Positions 25,569 to 35,055 are shown, counted from the stretch's first letter. The stretch is DNA of 64,000 bases from Bradyrhizobium sp. U87765 SZCCT0048 (GCF_018131225.1 NZ_JAFCMM010000002.1:124001-188000), one strand, 5' to 3'. The notes: a model not told the origin generated them from the letters alone. Numbers and translations: made by a program.

Positions 25569-25865
25569 ATGACCGGCATCGACAACGCACACCGGCAGCC
25601 GCCGCGCACGGCGGCATCCAACGATCCCATCGCGGGCGCGCTCGCGCCCGTCCTCACCAGCGCCATCGCCATCATCCGCGAGAGCGGCGGCCTCGTCCGC
25701 CATCTCGCCGGCTTCGGCGTCGCGCTGCTGGTATCCCCGACGCCACCTTCGCGCTCCGCCGCGGACCGGCCCCGCACGGCCGCGCCCGCGCGCGACAACG
25801 TCATCCCCTTTCCGATCGCGCCTGCCGTGCGGCCGCGATCCACGCATCATGGACTGACATCATGA
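25569..25865 (+). CDS. Small protein leading the NRAMP-like operon
   Basis: The 98-residue protein is of no recognised family. It has a central hydrophobic stretch (residues about 26-55, with VRHLAGFGVALLVS) and arginine/proline-rich ends. GGGAG precedes the ATG, and the stop overlaps the NRAMP start (ATGA at 25862-25865), strongly supporting translation. It could be a small membrane-associated partner or a leader peptide for the transporter. Confidence 0.68.
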   Translation: MTGIDNAHRQPPRTAASNDPIAGALAPVLTSAIAIIRESGGLVRHLAGFGVALLVSPTPPSRSAADRPRTAAPARDNVIPFPIAPAVRPRSTHHGLTS

Positions 25866-27511
25866 CCACCCTCCAGGATACCAACCTGCACATGCCGCGC
25901 ACGGCCGTGCTCGACGACGCCCATGTCGGCGACATTCACGGTGCGCTGGGCACCATCCGCCAGGCCGACCATGGCCCCCGCACGGGCCTGTGGGCCCGCT
26001 GCAAGACCCTCCTGGCGATCATCGGCCCCGGCCTGATCGTGATGGTCGGCGACAACGATGCCGGCGCCTTCGGCACCTACACCCAGGCCGGCCAGAACTA
26101 CGGCACCACGCTGTTGTGGACGCTGCTGCTGCTGATCCCGGTGCTCTACGTCAACCAGGAGATGGTGGTGCGGCTCGGCGCGGTCACCGGCGTCGGCCAC
26201 GCCCGGCTGATCTTCGAACGCTTCGGCAAGTTCTGGGGCGCCTTCAGCGTCATCGACCTGTTCCTGCTCAACGCCCTCACCCTGGTCACCGAGTTCATCG
26301 GCGTCAGTCTCGCGCTCAGTTATCTCGGCCTGCCCCAGGCCTGGGGCGTGCCGGCGTCGGCTCTGATCGTGATGCTCGCGGTCTCGACCGGCAACTTCCG
26401 CCGCTTCGAGCGCTTCGCCATCGTACTGGTCGTCGGCAGCCTGCTGCTGGTGCCGGTGGTGTTGATGGTGCATCCCCCGGTCGGCCAGATCGCCCGCGAC
26501 TTCTTCGTGCCGAAAATGCCCGAGGACGCCAAGCTCAGCGAGGTGATGCTGCTGATTATCGCCATTGTCGGCACCACGGTGGCGCCCTGGCAGCTGTTCT
26601 TCCAGCAGAGCTACATCGTCGACAAGCGCATCACGCCGCGCTTCATCCGCTACGAGCGCTGGGATCTGTGCCTCGGCATCGTGCTGGTGATCCTCGGCGC
26701 GGTGGCGATGATGAGCTTCTGCGCGGCGACCTTCGCCGGCCGTCCCGAGTTCGGCAACTACACCGACGCGCTCGGCACCGCGAAGGGGCTGGAAGCCTAT
26801 TACGGCCGCCTGCCGGCGACCCTGTTCGCCATCGCCCTGCTCGACGCCAGCATCATCGGCGCCGCCGCGGTGTCGCTGTCCACCGCCTACGCCATTGGCG
26901 ACGTGTTCTCGCTGAAGCACTCGCTGCACCGCAAGCCGAAGGAGGCCAAAGGCTTCTACGGCGTCTACTTCGGCCTCATCGCGCTGGCCGCGGTGCTGGT
27001 GCTGACGCCGGGCACGCCGCTCGGCCTGCTCACCAACGCGGTGCAGACCCTCGCGGGCGTGCTGCTGCCGAGCGCGACCGTGTTCCTGCTGCTGCTGTGC
27101 AACGACAAGGCCGTGCTGGGCCCCTGGGTGAACTCGCGCATGCTGAACCTGTTCACCGGCGCCGTGGTGGCCGGGCTCGTGATGCTCTCGATCATCCTCA
27201 CCGCATCGGTGCTGTTCCCGGACATCAACGAGAACTGGATCACCGGCATCCTGGTCGGCGGCAGCGCGCTCGGCATCATCGTCACCGCGCTGATCAAGCT
27301 GTACGACACCAGCGTGCCCAAGCCGCGTTTCGCGGTGACGGCGCGCCAGCCGGATCCCGCGACCTGGCGCATGCCGCCGCTTGACGAACTGCCCCGTGCC
27401 CAGCTCAGCCCGCTCAGCCGGATCTGGATGCTGGTGCTGCGCGGCTACCTCGTCGTCGCCGGCGGCCTCGTGCTGGTGCGCATCGTCCAGCTCGCGATGG
27501 CCGGCGCATGA
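25862..27511 (+). CDS. NRAMP-related divalent metal transporter, variant metal site
   Basis: The 549-residue inner-membrane protein has about 11 helices. It belongs to the NRAMP family by overall pattern (IIGPGLIVMVGDNDAGAFG in helix 1, GTTVAPWQLFFQQ in helix 6). In canonical MntH proteins helix 1 has DPGN and helix 6 has MPH, where the methionine favours Mn2+/Fe2+ over Mg2+/Ca2+. Here they are D64-N-D-A-G and A241-P-W. This resembles NRAMP-related magnesium transporters more than MntH. The cytosolic N-terminus of about 45 residues is long. It sits in an operon with two small proteins and a porin. Confidence 0.88.
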   Translation: MTTLQDTNLHMPRTAVLDDAHVGDIHGALGTIRQADHGPRTGLWARCKTLLAIIGPGLIVMVGDNDAGAFGTYTQAGQNYGTTLLWTLLLLIPVLYVNQEMVVRLGAVTGVGHARLIFERFGKFWGAFSVIDLFLLNALTLVTEFIGVSLALSYLGLPQAWGVPASALIVMLAVSTGNFRRFERFAIVLVVGSLLLVPVVLMVHPPVGQIARDFFVPKMPEDAKLSEVMLLIIAIVGTTVAPWQLFFQQSYIVDKRITPRFIRYERWDLCLGIVLVILGAVAMMSFCAATFAGRPEFGNYTDALGTAKGLEAYYGRLPATLFAIALLDASIIGAAAVSLSTAYAIGDVFSLKHSLHRKPKEAKGFYGVYFGLIALAAVLVLTPGTPLGLLTNAVQTLAGVLLPSATVFLLLLCNDKAVLGPWVNSRMLNLFTGAVVAGLVMLSIILTASVLFPDINENWITGILVGGSALGIIVTALIKLYDTSVPKPRFAVTARQPDPATWRMPPLDELPRAQLSPLSRIWMLVLRGYLVVAGGLVLVRIVQLAMAGA

Positions 27512-27720
27512 CCGGCACGCCGGGAGCGCTCAGCCGATGGAGCGCACGGCTCATGCTGCAACTCGCCAGCCTGACCCTGCGCACCGCCATCGCCTGCCGC
27601 TTCCCGCGCGGCCCGCTCCGTGTCGCGCTCGCGCTCGCGAGCGGGCTGGAGCGGCTGGGCGCGGCGCTGCTGCTCGGGCCGCGCCGCAACGCCGATCGCT
27701 CGGTCTGCAACCGCGACTGA
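27508..27720 (+). CDS. Small hypothetical protein after NRAMP gene
   Basis: This 70-residue, arginine-rich protein has amphipathic or hydrophobic helices around residues 14-30 and 38-55. It starts within the NRAMP stop codon (ATGA overlap), so it is probably translated. No family is recognised. It may be a small accessory of the transporter. Confidence 0.55.
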   Translation: MTGTPGALSRWSARLMLQLASLTLRTAIACRFPRGPLRVALALASGLERLGAALLLGPRRNADRSVCNRD

Positions 27721-27831
27721 CGCGCCCGCCCGCGGGCGCCTCGCCTCCTCCCACCGCGCCGGCCACCGCCGGCGCGCCGCATCACCGCGTGCCGAACGCA
27801 CGCACCAACACCGATCTCCTTCGAGGATCCC

Positions 27832-29823
27832 ATGAAACGTATTCACCTGGCCGTCGGCGGCCTGCAGGCCATCATCGCCACCAGCGCGCTCGGCGCCGAC
27901 CTGCCAGCGCCGGCGCTGCCGCTCAAGGCGCCCGCCGCCTCGCTCTACAATTGGACGGGCTTCTATCTCGGCGGCCATGCCGGCTATGGCACCGGCAGCC
28001 TCGGCCCGAACACCCTGCCGATTCCCGACCAGGGCGTATTCGTCGATCCGACCGTGACCGGACTGATCGCCGGTTTTCAGGGCGGCTACAACCTGCAGCT
28101 CCGCAACAACTGGGTGGTGGGCGTCGAAGCCGACATCTCGCTGTCGAGCCCGGTCGACCAGTCACGGCTGGCGCCGGCGCCATACAACACCACGCTCGAT
28201 TTCACCGGCACGGCGCGCGCCCGTCTCGGCTATGCGTTCGGTCCGGTGCTGCCCTACGTCGCCGCCGGCCTTGCCTTCGGCCAGAGCAAGATGATCGGCT
28301 ATGACGACAGCGGCAATCCGCTGTCGTCGCGCGAGCGCCTGCATCTTGGCTGGAGCGCCGGCGCCGGCGTCGAGCTCGCGGTCGGCGGGCCGTGGAGCGC
28401 CCGCATCGCCTATGACTATCTCGACCTCGGCCGCAGGACGTACGCCGTCGACGGCCTCGCGCTGCCGGGTGTCGGCGTCGATCCGAAAATCCAGACCGTC
28501 ACGGTCGGCCTGAACTACCGGCTGTGGGACACGCCCGCGGGCTCGGCAGCGCCGCTCTCCGCGCTGCCGTTCCCGGCGCCGTCGCGGGACTGGAACGTGC
28601 ATGGCCAGACCACCTTCATCGTGCAGGGCTATCCGTCGATCCGCTCGCCCTACGAGGGCGCGAGCAGCCTGCCCCGTGGCGGCCAGGCCCGCGAAACGCT
28701 GACCATGGACGCATTCCTCGGCTGGCGGCTGTGGGACGGCGGCGAGGTCTACTTCAATCCCGAACTCGCCCAGGGCTTTGGCCTCAACGGCACGCTCGGC
28801 ATCGGCGGCTTCCCCAATGGCGAAGCGCAGAAGGGCGGCGCGGACTACCCCAAGTTCAGGCCGCAGCGCTACATCTTCCGCCAGACCTTCGGCCTCGGCG
28901 GCGAGCAGGAAGAGGTCGCCGACGGCCCGATGCAGCTTGCCGGCAAGCGCGACATCGACCGCGTCACGCTGACCGTCGGCCGCTTCGCCGTCGGCGACTA
29001 TTTCGATGGCAACGCCTACGCCAAGGATCCGCGCGCCGACTTCATGAACTGGGCGATCTGGTCGTCGGGCGCCTATGACTTCCCGGCCGACCTGCCCGGC
29101 TTCACCCGCGGCGCGGTGGTCGACCTCAACCGCAAGGACTGGGCGGTGCGCGCCGGCTTCTTCCAGGTGCCGCAAGCGCCCAACAGCGACGTGCTCCTCT
29201 ACAAGGGCGGCGCCGGCGGCGTGGTGGAATTCGAGGAACGTCACACGATCCTCGGCCAGGGCGGCAAGCTGAGGTTCGGCGTGTTCGCCAACCGCGGCAA
29301 CACCGGCACCTATCGCGACGCGCTCGGCATCGTCGCCGTCGATCCGACCATCGCCATCAACGACGCCATGGCGAGCATCCGCGAGAACCGCGTCAAATAC
29401 GGCTACTACGCCAACCTCGAGCAGGCGGTGACCGAGGACATCGGCGTGTTCGCACGCTGGAGCTGGAACGACGGCAAGAGCGAGATCCTGTCGTTCACCG
29501 ACATCGACCGCAGCCTGTCCGGCGGCGTCTCGATCAAGGGCCGCGCCTGGGGCCGCCCCGACGATACCATCGGCATCGGCGGCGCGCTCAACGGCCTGTC
29601 GGTCGCGCATCGCGACTTCCTGGCGGCCGGCGGCACCGGCCTGCTGATCGGCGACGGCCGGATCAACTACAGCATGGAGAAGATCCTCGAGGCCTACTAC
29701 GCCTGGCGGGTCAACGGCTGGAGCACGGTGACCCTGGACTACCAGTTCGTCGCCAGCCCCGCCTACAACGCCGACCGCGGACCCGTCTCCATCATGGCGC
29801 TGCGCGCCCATGCGGAGTTCTGA
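27832..29823 (+). CDS. Composite outer-membrane protein: Omp25-like barrel fused to OprB-type porin
   Basis: The 663-residue protein has a signal peptide (cleavage near LGA-DLPAP). Residues about 25-245 form an Omp25-like barrel (YNWTGFYLGGHAGYGTG through TVGLNYRLW), and residues about 260-663 match OprB carbohydrate-selective porins (DWNVHGQTTFIVQGYPS, RVTLTVGRFAVGDYFDGNAY). This two-part layout is known in Bradyrhizobium porins. GAGG precedes the ATG. It ends the NRAMP operon, so it may supply the outer-membrane entry for the same ion. No selectivity can be predicted from sequence alone. Confidence 0.88.
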   Translation: MKRIHLAVGGLQAIIATSALGADLPAPALPLKAPAASLYNWTGFYLGGHAGYGTGSLGPNTLPIPDQGVFVDPTVTGLIAGFQGGYNLQLRNNWVVGVEADISLSSPVDQSRLAPAPYNTTLDFTGTARARLGYAFGPVLPYVAAGLAFGQSKMIGYDDSGNPLSSRERLHLGWSAGAGVELAVGGPWSARIAYDYLDLGRRTYAVDGLALPGVGVDPKIQTVTVGLNYRLWDTPAGSAAPLSALPFPAPSRDWNVHGQTTFIVQGYPSIRSPYEGASSLPRGGQARETLTMDAFLGWRLWDGGEVYFNPELAQGFGLNGTLGIGGFPNGEAQKGGADYPKFRPQRYIFRQTFGLGGEQEEVADGPMQLAGKRDIDRVTLTVGRFAVGDYFDGNAYAKDPRADFMNWAIWSSGAYDFPADLPGFTRGAVVDLNRKDWAVRAGFFQVPQAPNSDVLLYKGGAGGVVEFEERHTILGQGGKLRFGVFANRGNTGTYRDALGIVAVDPTIAINDAMASIRENRVKYGYYANLEQAVTEDIGVFARWSWNDGKSEILSFTDIDRSLSGGVSIKGRAWGRPDDTIGIGGALNGLSVAHRDFLAAGGTGLLIGDGRINYSMEKILEAYYAWRVNGWSTVTLDYQFVASPAYNADRGPVSIMALRAHAEF

Positions 29824-29835
29824 CGCAAGCCGCGA

Positions 29836-29868
29836 GCGCATTCGCGTCCGATGGCAACGCGAACGCGC
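29836..29868. terminator. Hairpin between convergent porin and SulP genes
   Basis: Eleven-bp arms at 29836-29846 and 29858-29868 with one mismatch enclose an 11-nt loop. An outer CAAGC/GCTTG pair surrounds it. It lies 12 bp after the porin stop and probably ends the NRAMP operon. Confidence 0.6.
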
Positions 29869-29931
29869 CCGGGCTTGTTGCCCGCAGCGTTTTCCTCCAG
29901 CGAACCCGTGCCCCCTTCGCTCGAAAATGCT

Positions 29932-31629
29932 CTAGCGCGGCCTGCAGCCCTGTACCGCCTGCTCCACACTGTGGAACAGGCGGTCGGGGCCGAGCAGGTC
30001 GTCGACGCCGAAGCGTGTCAGCGCCGTCTGCGCACGCTCCGACTCCAGCCGCGCGATCGCGAAGATCACGCCGTCCTCGTGACAGGCGCGAATGAGGTCC
30101 TTGAGAACCTGCGCAGCGGTGAAGTCGATCTCGACCACGCCAGTCGCTTCCAGCACGACGAGATGCGCCTGCGCTGCGGCCTGGCGCAACGCGACGACGT
30201 CGCGCCGGAAGTGTTCGGCATTGAGGAACGACAGCGGCGCCTGGAAGCCGATCACCAGCACGCCCGGCTCGTTCTCGCCGGGCATGTGCGGGCTCTTCGG
30301 CCACCAGATCGAGGTGCCAGGCACGCGCTCGAACACATGGGCGCGCGCCCGCGTCGTGCTCCAGATGCCGTGCAGCAGCGACAGCGCGATACCGATGCCG
30401 ACGCCCTGCTCGATCGGAAACAGAATGATGGCGGCGGCGGTCGACGCGATCAGCAGGAACTCGCCGAGCGACTGACGGAAGATGGTCGCGATCTGCTTCG
30501 CGCGGATGATGCGCAACGCCACGAACAGCAGCACGCCGCCGAGCGCTGCGTTCGGGACATGGCGCAGCAGCGCCGCGCCGAATGCCAACAGCGCCAGCAC
30601 GATCGCGGCCGCCGCGAGACAGGCGATCTGCGAGCGTCCGCCGGTCTCCGACACGATCGCGGTGCGCGGCGGACTGGCGTTGACCGGAAACGCGCCGATC
30701 AGTCCGGACAGCACGCTGCCGGCGCCGACACCAATGAAATCGCGGTCGACATCCGGCGGCACGTCGGGATCGGACGGGAACGAGCGCGTGGTGGCGGCGG
30801 TCTGCACCATCACCACCATGGCGATGATCAGCGCCAGCGGCACCAGATGCACCCACTCCATGATCCCGACATCGGGCAGTGTCAGCCGCGGCAGCGCGCC
30901 ATGCAACTCGCCGAGCACGGCGACGCCGCGCGCCTCCAGCCCCATGAACACCACCGCGGCGCTGGCGGCGACCAGCCCGATCAACGCGCCGGGTATCTTG
31001 GCATCGATCTTCTCCGTGACCACGATGATCGCGAGCACGCCGAGCCCGATCACCACGGTGAACGGATTGGCGTCGCCCAGATGCGACAGCAGCGTCCACA
31101 GCCGCGCCAGCATCGGCCCCTCCGGCCCGGGCAGACCGAGCACGGCCGGCAACTGCGAGATCAGGATGTGGATGGAAATGCCGAGCAGGAACCCGACCGT
31201 GACCGGCACCGACAGCAGGTCGGCGATCCAGCCAAGACGAAAGAGGCCGCCGGCGATCAGGACCACGCCAACCATCAGCGACAGCGCCACCGCGAGCGCG
31301 GCATATTGGGGCGAGCCGGCGGTGGCGAGCAGCGCAAGACCACCGGCGAAGATCGGCGTGATGGTGGAATCGGCGCCGCTCGACAGGAAGCGGTTGCCGC
31401 CGAACACCGCGAAGGCAAGCGCACCGGCGAGGAAGGCGAAGAAGCCGATCTGCGGCGCGAAGCCGCCGAGCCGTGACGTCGCCATCTGCTCGGGGATGGC
31501 GATGGCGGCGAGCGTCAGGCCGGCGACGAGATCGCGCGACAGCAGTGCAAGGCCATAGCCCTGCAGCGAGCGAAACACCGGCCACGCCTTGCGGGCCGCC
31601 GCGTGGCCGCCGACCGCCGTCTCCGCCAT
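29932..31629 (-). CDS. SulP-family anion transporter with STAS domain
   Basis: The 565-residue inner-membrane transporter of the SulP/SLC26 family exchanges sulfate, bicarbonate or similar anions. The N-terminal core is GLTLAAIAIPEQMATSRLGG and FGGNRFLSSGADSTITPIFA, with about 12-14 helices to residue about 420. The C-terminal STAS domain (from residue about 445, including LVVLEATGVVEIDFTAAQVL) follows. The ATG at 31629 has GGAGG upstream, and the extension to 31845 is not part of the family. Substrate is not predictable. Divergent to a secreted unknown protein. Confidence 0.93.
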   Translation of the reverse strand: MAETAVGGHAAARKAWPVFRSLQGYGLALLSRDLVAGLTLAAIAIPEQMATSRLGGFAPQIGFFAFLAGALAFAVFGGNRFLSSGADSTITPIFAGGLALLATAGSPQYAALAVALSLMVGVVLIAGGLFRLGWIADLLSVPVTVGFLLGISIHILISQLPAVLGLPGPEGPMLARLWTLLSHLGDANPFTVVIGLGVLAIIVVTEKIDAKIPGALIGLVAASAAVVFMGLEARGVAVLGELHGALPRLTLPDVGIMEWVHLVPLALIIAMVVMVQTAATTRSFPSDPDVPPDVDRDFIGVGAGSVLSGLIGAFPVNASPPRTAIVSETGGRSQIACLAAAAIVLALLAFGAALLRHVPNAALGGVLLFVALRIIRAKQIATIFRQSLGEFLLIASTAAAIILFPIEQGVGIGIALSLLHGIWSTTRARAHVFERVPGTSIWWPKSPHMPGENEPGVLVIGFQAPLSFLNAEHFRRDVVALRQAAAQAHLVVLEATGVVEIDFTAAQVLKDLIRACHEDGVIFAIARLESERAQTALTRFGVDDLLGPDRLFHSVEQAVQGCRPR

Positions 31630-31771
31630 GATGTCCTCCGTTGCCGGCGCGGCCGGCGATTCAGGTTCCAGCGGTAGCCTAGTCCGACGCTGCCCGGCGG
31701 CGATAGTCCCCGCGCTGCGAACCGGTCCACCGGTCGCCGCGACCAACAGGCGATCCACCAGGCAAGACGCC

Positions 31772-32500
31772 ATGCCCCGCCGTCTTCGATCCTGCGCCGC
31801 GGCCGTCCTGCTGCTCGCCACCGCGATCCAGCCGGGCGAGGCCACGACCGCCTATACTTACGGCCCCCGGGAGTATGCAGCAGTCATCGACGGCCGCGCG
31901 CCGGGCGGGCGCATGACCATCGCCGCCCATGGCAAGGGCGAGGACAGCGCCGATGATTTTCATCTATACCTGACCACGGCCCACGGCCGCCGCAAGCCGA
32001 TCCCGCTGCCGGGGATCGGGCCGGACGAGACCTTCGATCACGGCGGGCAGTCGTATCGGGCAAGCTGGTCGCCGGATGCGCACCGGGTTGCGGTGACGTT
32101 CCGGATCGAACGGCACGTCCTCGCGCTTCGGCTCTACGCCATCCGGCACGGACGGCCGCAGCGCATCGACATGCCCGATATCCTTCGCACTGTGCTGGGG
32201 CAGACCTCACTCGCCGCCGACGATTTCGACATCCGCACCGGCACCACCGTGGTCACCTGGCTCGGCCCGACGCGCTTTCGTCTCGACGAGCGCCGCCTGC
32301 TGCATGGCGATCCGGCAGTCCTGCTGCCGGCGCTGCACGGTTTCGGCCGCCGGCAGCCGGGTCGCGAGCCGGCGCCGCCCGCTTCGCCACGAAATGGTGA
32401 ACCCACGGCCTTCATCGCATTCGCCGCCACCGTGGTCTGCCGCGTCTCGCCACGCGAGCGCGTCCGGATCGAACGTCTGAAGGCTGGTCACTTTGAATGA
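31772..32500 (+). CDS. Secreted hypothetical protein
   Basis: The 242-residue protein has a signal peptide (MPRRLRSCAAAVLLLATA, cleavage near GEA-TTAYT). A beta-rich region follows with YGPREYAAVIDGRAPGGRMT and LAADDFDIRTGTTVVTW. No catalytic motif is recognised. It shares the promoter region with the divergent SulP gene and converges with the LuxR gene (14-bp gap). Function is unknown. Confidence 0.65.
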   Translation: MPRRLRSCAAAVLLLATAIQPGEATTAYTYGPREYAAVIDGRAPGGRMTIAAHGKGEDSADDFHLYLTTAHGRRKPIPLPGIGPDETFDHGGQSYRASWSPDAHRVAVTFRIERHVLALRLYAIRHGRPQRIDMPDILRTVLGQTSLAADDFDIRTGTTVVTWLGPTRFRLDERRLLHGDPAVLLPALHGFGRRQPGREPAPPASPRNGEPTAFIAFAATVVCRVSPRERVRIERLKAGHFE

Positions 32501-32514
32501 GCGCAGCGCGCCTG

Positions 32515-33273
32515 TCAGTTGAACAGCATCATCCGCGCCAGTTGCGTCCGGCTCGACACGCCGAACTTCTGGTAGATGCTCTGCACATGGGTGCGCACGG
32601 TCGGCAGCGAGATGCAGAGCTGATCGGCGATGGTGCGGTCGGTGCAGCCGCGCACGATCGCCGCGGCGATCTCCTTCTGGCGCGGCGTCAGCGCCACCGA
32701 CTGGCCGCAGCGCTCGACACGGGCGGAGACGTCGATCTGGCCGTTCGGCAGCTCGGTCAGGCGGCGCTGCAACAGGGCCTGGGTGAAGGCCGTGCCGATG
32801 GCGTCGAGGATCTCGACGTCGCGCCGCGTGAAGTCCTCCTTGTCCTTGCCCCGCCAGATCCGCAGGTCGCCGATGTTGTGGCCGCCGGCATAGGCATAGA
32901 AGTTGATGCCGTAGTGCAGGCCGTCGCGCGTCAGGAAGTCGTTGAAGAACTCGGTGCGCTCGAAGCGTCCGCGGTCGATGACCTGCGAAACGCAGGTCGC
33001 GGTGCGCCGGCGCTGCAGCGCAGGCGTGATCGGATCGCGAAACTGGAAGTAGCGCTCGTAGTTGCCGAGGTTGCCGTCGTCCATGTTGATGGAGACACGA
33101 TCGACGAAGCAGCGATGCTCCGGATCCCAGACATAGGAGGCGATGAACTGGGCATCCAGCAATTCGAGCAGCAACTGCCCGATCACCTGCCGCAGTTCGG
33201 ACGAACCGTGATCCGCGGTCAGCTCGCGCATGATCCGGAAGACGATCGCCGTTTCCTTGTGCGAAAGATTCAT
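32515..33273 (-). CDS. LuxR-type transcriptional regulator
   Basis: The 252-residue protein has a C-terminal LuxR/NarL helix-turn-helix (residues about 185-245): LTPRQKEIAAAIVRGCTDRT, then IADQLCISLPTVRTHVQSIY and QKFGVSSRTQLARMM. The N-terminal 170 residues have the length of a ligand-binding domain, but I cannot assign it to the acyl-homoserine-lactone type. It contains the motif FFNDFLTRDGLHYGIN. It lies 100 bp downstream of the glycosyltransferase cluster on the same strand and could regulate that cluster. Confidence 0.85.
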   Translation of the reverse strand: MNLSHKETAIVFRIMRELTADHGSSELRQVIGQLLLELLDAQFIASYVWDPEHRCFVDRVSINMDDGNLGNYERYFQFRDPITPALQRRRTATCVSQVIDRGRFERTEFFNDFLTRDGLHYGINFYAYAGGHNIGDLRIWRGKDKEDFTRRDVEILDAIGTAFTQALLQRRLTELPNGQIDVSARVERCGQSVALTPRQKEIAAAIVRGCTDRTIADQLCISLPTVRTHVQSIYQKFGVSSRTQLARMMLFN

Positions 33274-33375
33274 GCTCGCAGACGGGACATGCCCGCCCCC
33301 CGGGGACCATCGCCGCGCATCACGAATCTTAGGACCGGGGCCCGCCAGGTTCAATCGAAAAAACAACTTTTGCGT

Positions 33376-35055
33376 TCAACGCCCGATATTGACAACTCCG
33401 AATTTCGCCAGCCAGAGCAGGCTCAAGGCGACCTTTCCGCGGTGCAGATGCCCGAACGCTGCCTCGAGGTCGGCCACCGTGGTGCCATCGGCAAGGGCGA
33501 CCGCGTCGACGAGGCGGGCCATGTCGGACGACGCCAGCAGCAGCGGCAGCGCCATCGCGTGCGAGGGGTTGGCACGCAGCCCGGCGATGCGCGCGGCGGC
33601 GGCCGGATCGGCGCAGCGCACCACCGAGGACGCGGTGAGCTGTGCGGTCGCGAAATGGCCGAACGCGGCGAACGGATCGGCCAGCCCGAACTGGGTGAGC
33701 GGCGGACGGCCGCCGGCCCCCCGTGCAGCATGCAGACGGATCGCCGCCAGCTCGTCCCACAACTCCTGATACCGCGCAAGGATCGTTCCCCAGCCATAAA
33801 CGCGCTCGGCCCGCGCCCGGCCGGCGCGGCCGAGACGGCGGCGCAGGTCGGCGCTGGCCGCCAGCGCCGCGATCCGGCGCGCCGCCACGCCGATATCGAC
33901 CGCCACCACCTGGCTGAGCGCCGCGATCGAATCGTCGAAGCTTTCGACGCCGAACGCCGCGCGATGCAGCACCATGTCGCCCTCGCGCTCCGACGGCATG
34001 CGTGTCGGCACGATATAGCCGGTCTCGCCATCGATCACGCTCTCGCGCAATCCGCTCCAGTCGCTGACCACGCAGGGCAGCGATGCCGCCATCGCCTCCA
34101 GCACCGTCATGCCGAAGGTTTCCTGCAGATTGTCGGGCATCGACACGAAGAAGTCGGCGGCCGCCCAGCTCGCGTCCGACGACGCCGGATCGCGGCCGTC
34201 GATCCACGACACCTGGACCTCGCCGCAGTACTGCCGGGCGAGGTCGCGGAATTCCGCCTCGACCAGCGGGTTGACGAACTGGCCTGTCATCAGCAGGTGC
34301 AACTCCGCGCCGGGCGCCGCGGCGGCAGCTTCGCGGAACGCCATGAACATCGGCGTCGGATGGGCCTTGGTGAGGAAATTGAAGCGGCCGAAATAGAGCC
34401 CGACCACCGCGCTGTCGGCGATGCCGAGCTGGCGCCGCAACACCTGCCCGGCGGCGGCACGCGCGGCCGTGCGCTCGAAACGGCTGGCGTCGACGCCGAG
34501 CGGAATGACTGGCAATTGCGCCGGCATCACGCTGCGGGCGCCGGTGCGTTCCTGCAGATAGTCCGAGAATCCGTCGAGGATCGCCTGCACCGAGCGGCGG
34601 GCCGCCTCCGACGTGCACACCAGCGCATCCCACGGCCGCAGCGGCGCGATCAGCAGATCCTGCAGGCCGGCGACGACCCCGCTTTCCGACAGGGTGTGGG
34701 TGACGCCGCACAGACTGTAGGCATCGTCGCGCAACGAACGGCGCATCCAGGCGAGCCGGCCGAGCACCGGATCCGGCCAGTAAAGCGTGCCGAGCCGCGC
34801 GATCGCATCGACATCGTTCATGGCGATGTGATAGGCGGCGCCGGGATCGCCGCCGAACTCGGCGATCTGCTCGCAGAACGCGGCGAAATCCTCCGGTGTC
34901 GCGGCAACGCAGCGGTAACCCTCGGCCCTCCTGGCCGCCGCGAACGCCTTGAGAAACTCGCGCCCCGCCGACTGCCGCCCGACGATGCCATGGGTCGATC
35001 GGCCGTAGGCGTCAGGCACATAGGAGATGCCGCAATGGGACACGCGGCTCAGCAT
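33376..35055 (-). CDS. Glycosyltransferase family 4-like protein (large)
   Basis: From the ATG at 35055 this is 559 residues. The N-terminal acceptor-side domain has DAYGRSTHGIVGRQSAGREF. The GT4-type nucleotide-sugar domain holds VVGLYFGRFNFLTKAHPTPM, LHLLMTGQF, and the signature LQETFGMTVLEAMAASLPCV followed by VSDWSGLRESVIDGETGYIV, with the E-X7-E donor-binding motif. A helical C-terminal 130 residues extends beyond typical GT4. Its start overlaps the preceding glycosyltransferase gene by 7 bp. Confidence 0.87.
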   Translation of the reverse strand: MLSRVSHCGISYVPDAYGRSTHGIVGRQSAGREFLKAFAAARRAEGYRCVAATPEDFAAFCEQIAEFGGDPGAAYHIAMNDVDAIARLGTLYWPDPVLGRLAWMRRSLRDDAYSLCGVTHTLSESGVVAGLQDLLIAPLRPWDALVCTSEAARRSVQAILDGFSDYLQERTGARSVMPAQLPVIPLGVDASRFERTAARAAAGQVLRRQLGIADSAVVGLYFGRFNFLTKAHPTPMFMAFREAAAAAPGAELHLLMTGQFVNPLVEAEFRDLARQYCGEVQVSWIDGRDPASSDASWAAADFFVSMPDNLQETFGMTVLEAMAASLPCVVSDWSGLRESVIDGETGYIVPTRMPSEREGDMVLHRAAFGVESFDDSIAALSQVVAVDIGVAARRIAALAASADLRRRLGRAGRARAERVYGWGTILARYQELWDELAAIRLHAARGAGGRPPLTQFGLADPFAAFGHFATAQLTASSVVRCADPAAAARIAGLRANPSHAMALPLLLASSDMARLVDAVALADGTTVADLEAAFGHLHRGKVALSLLWLAKFGVVNIGR

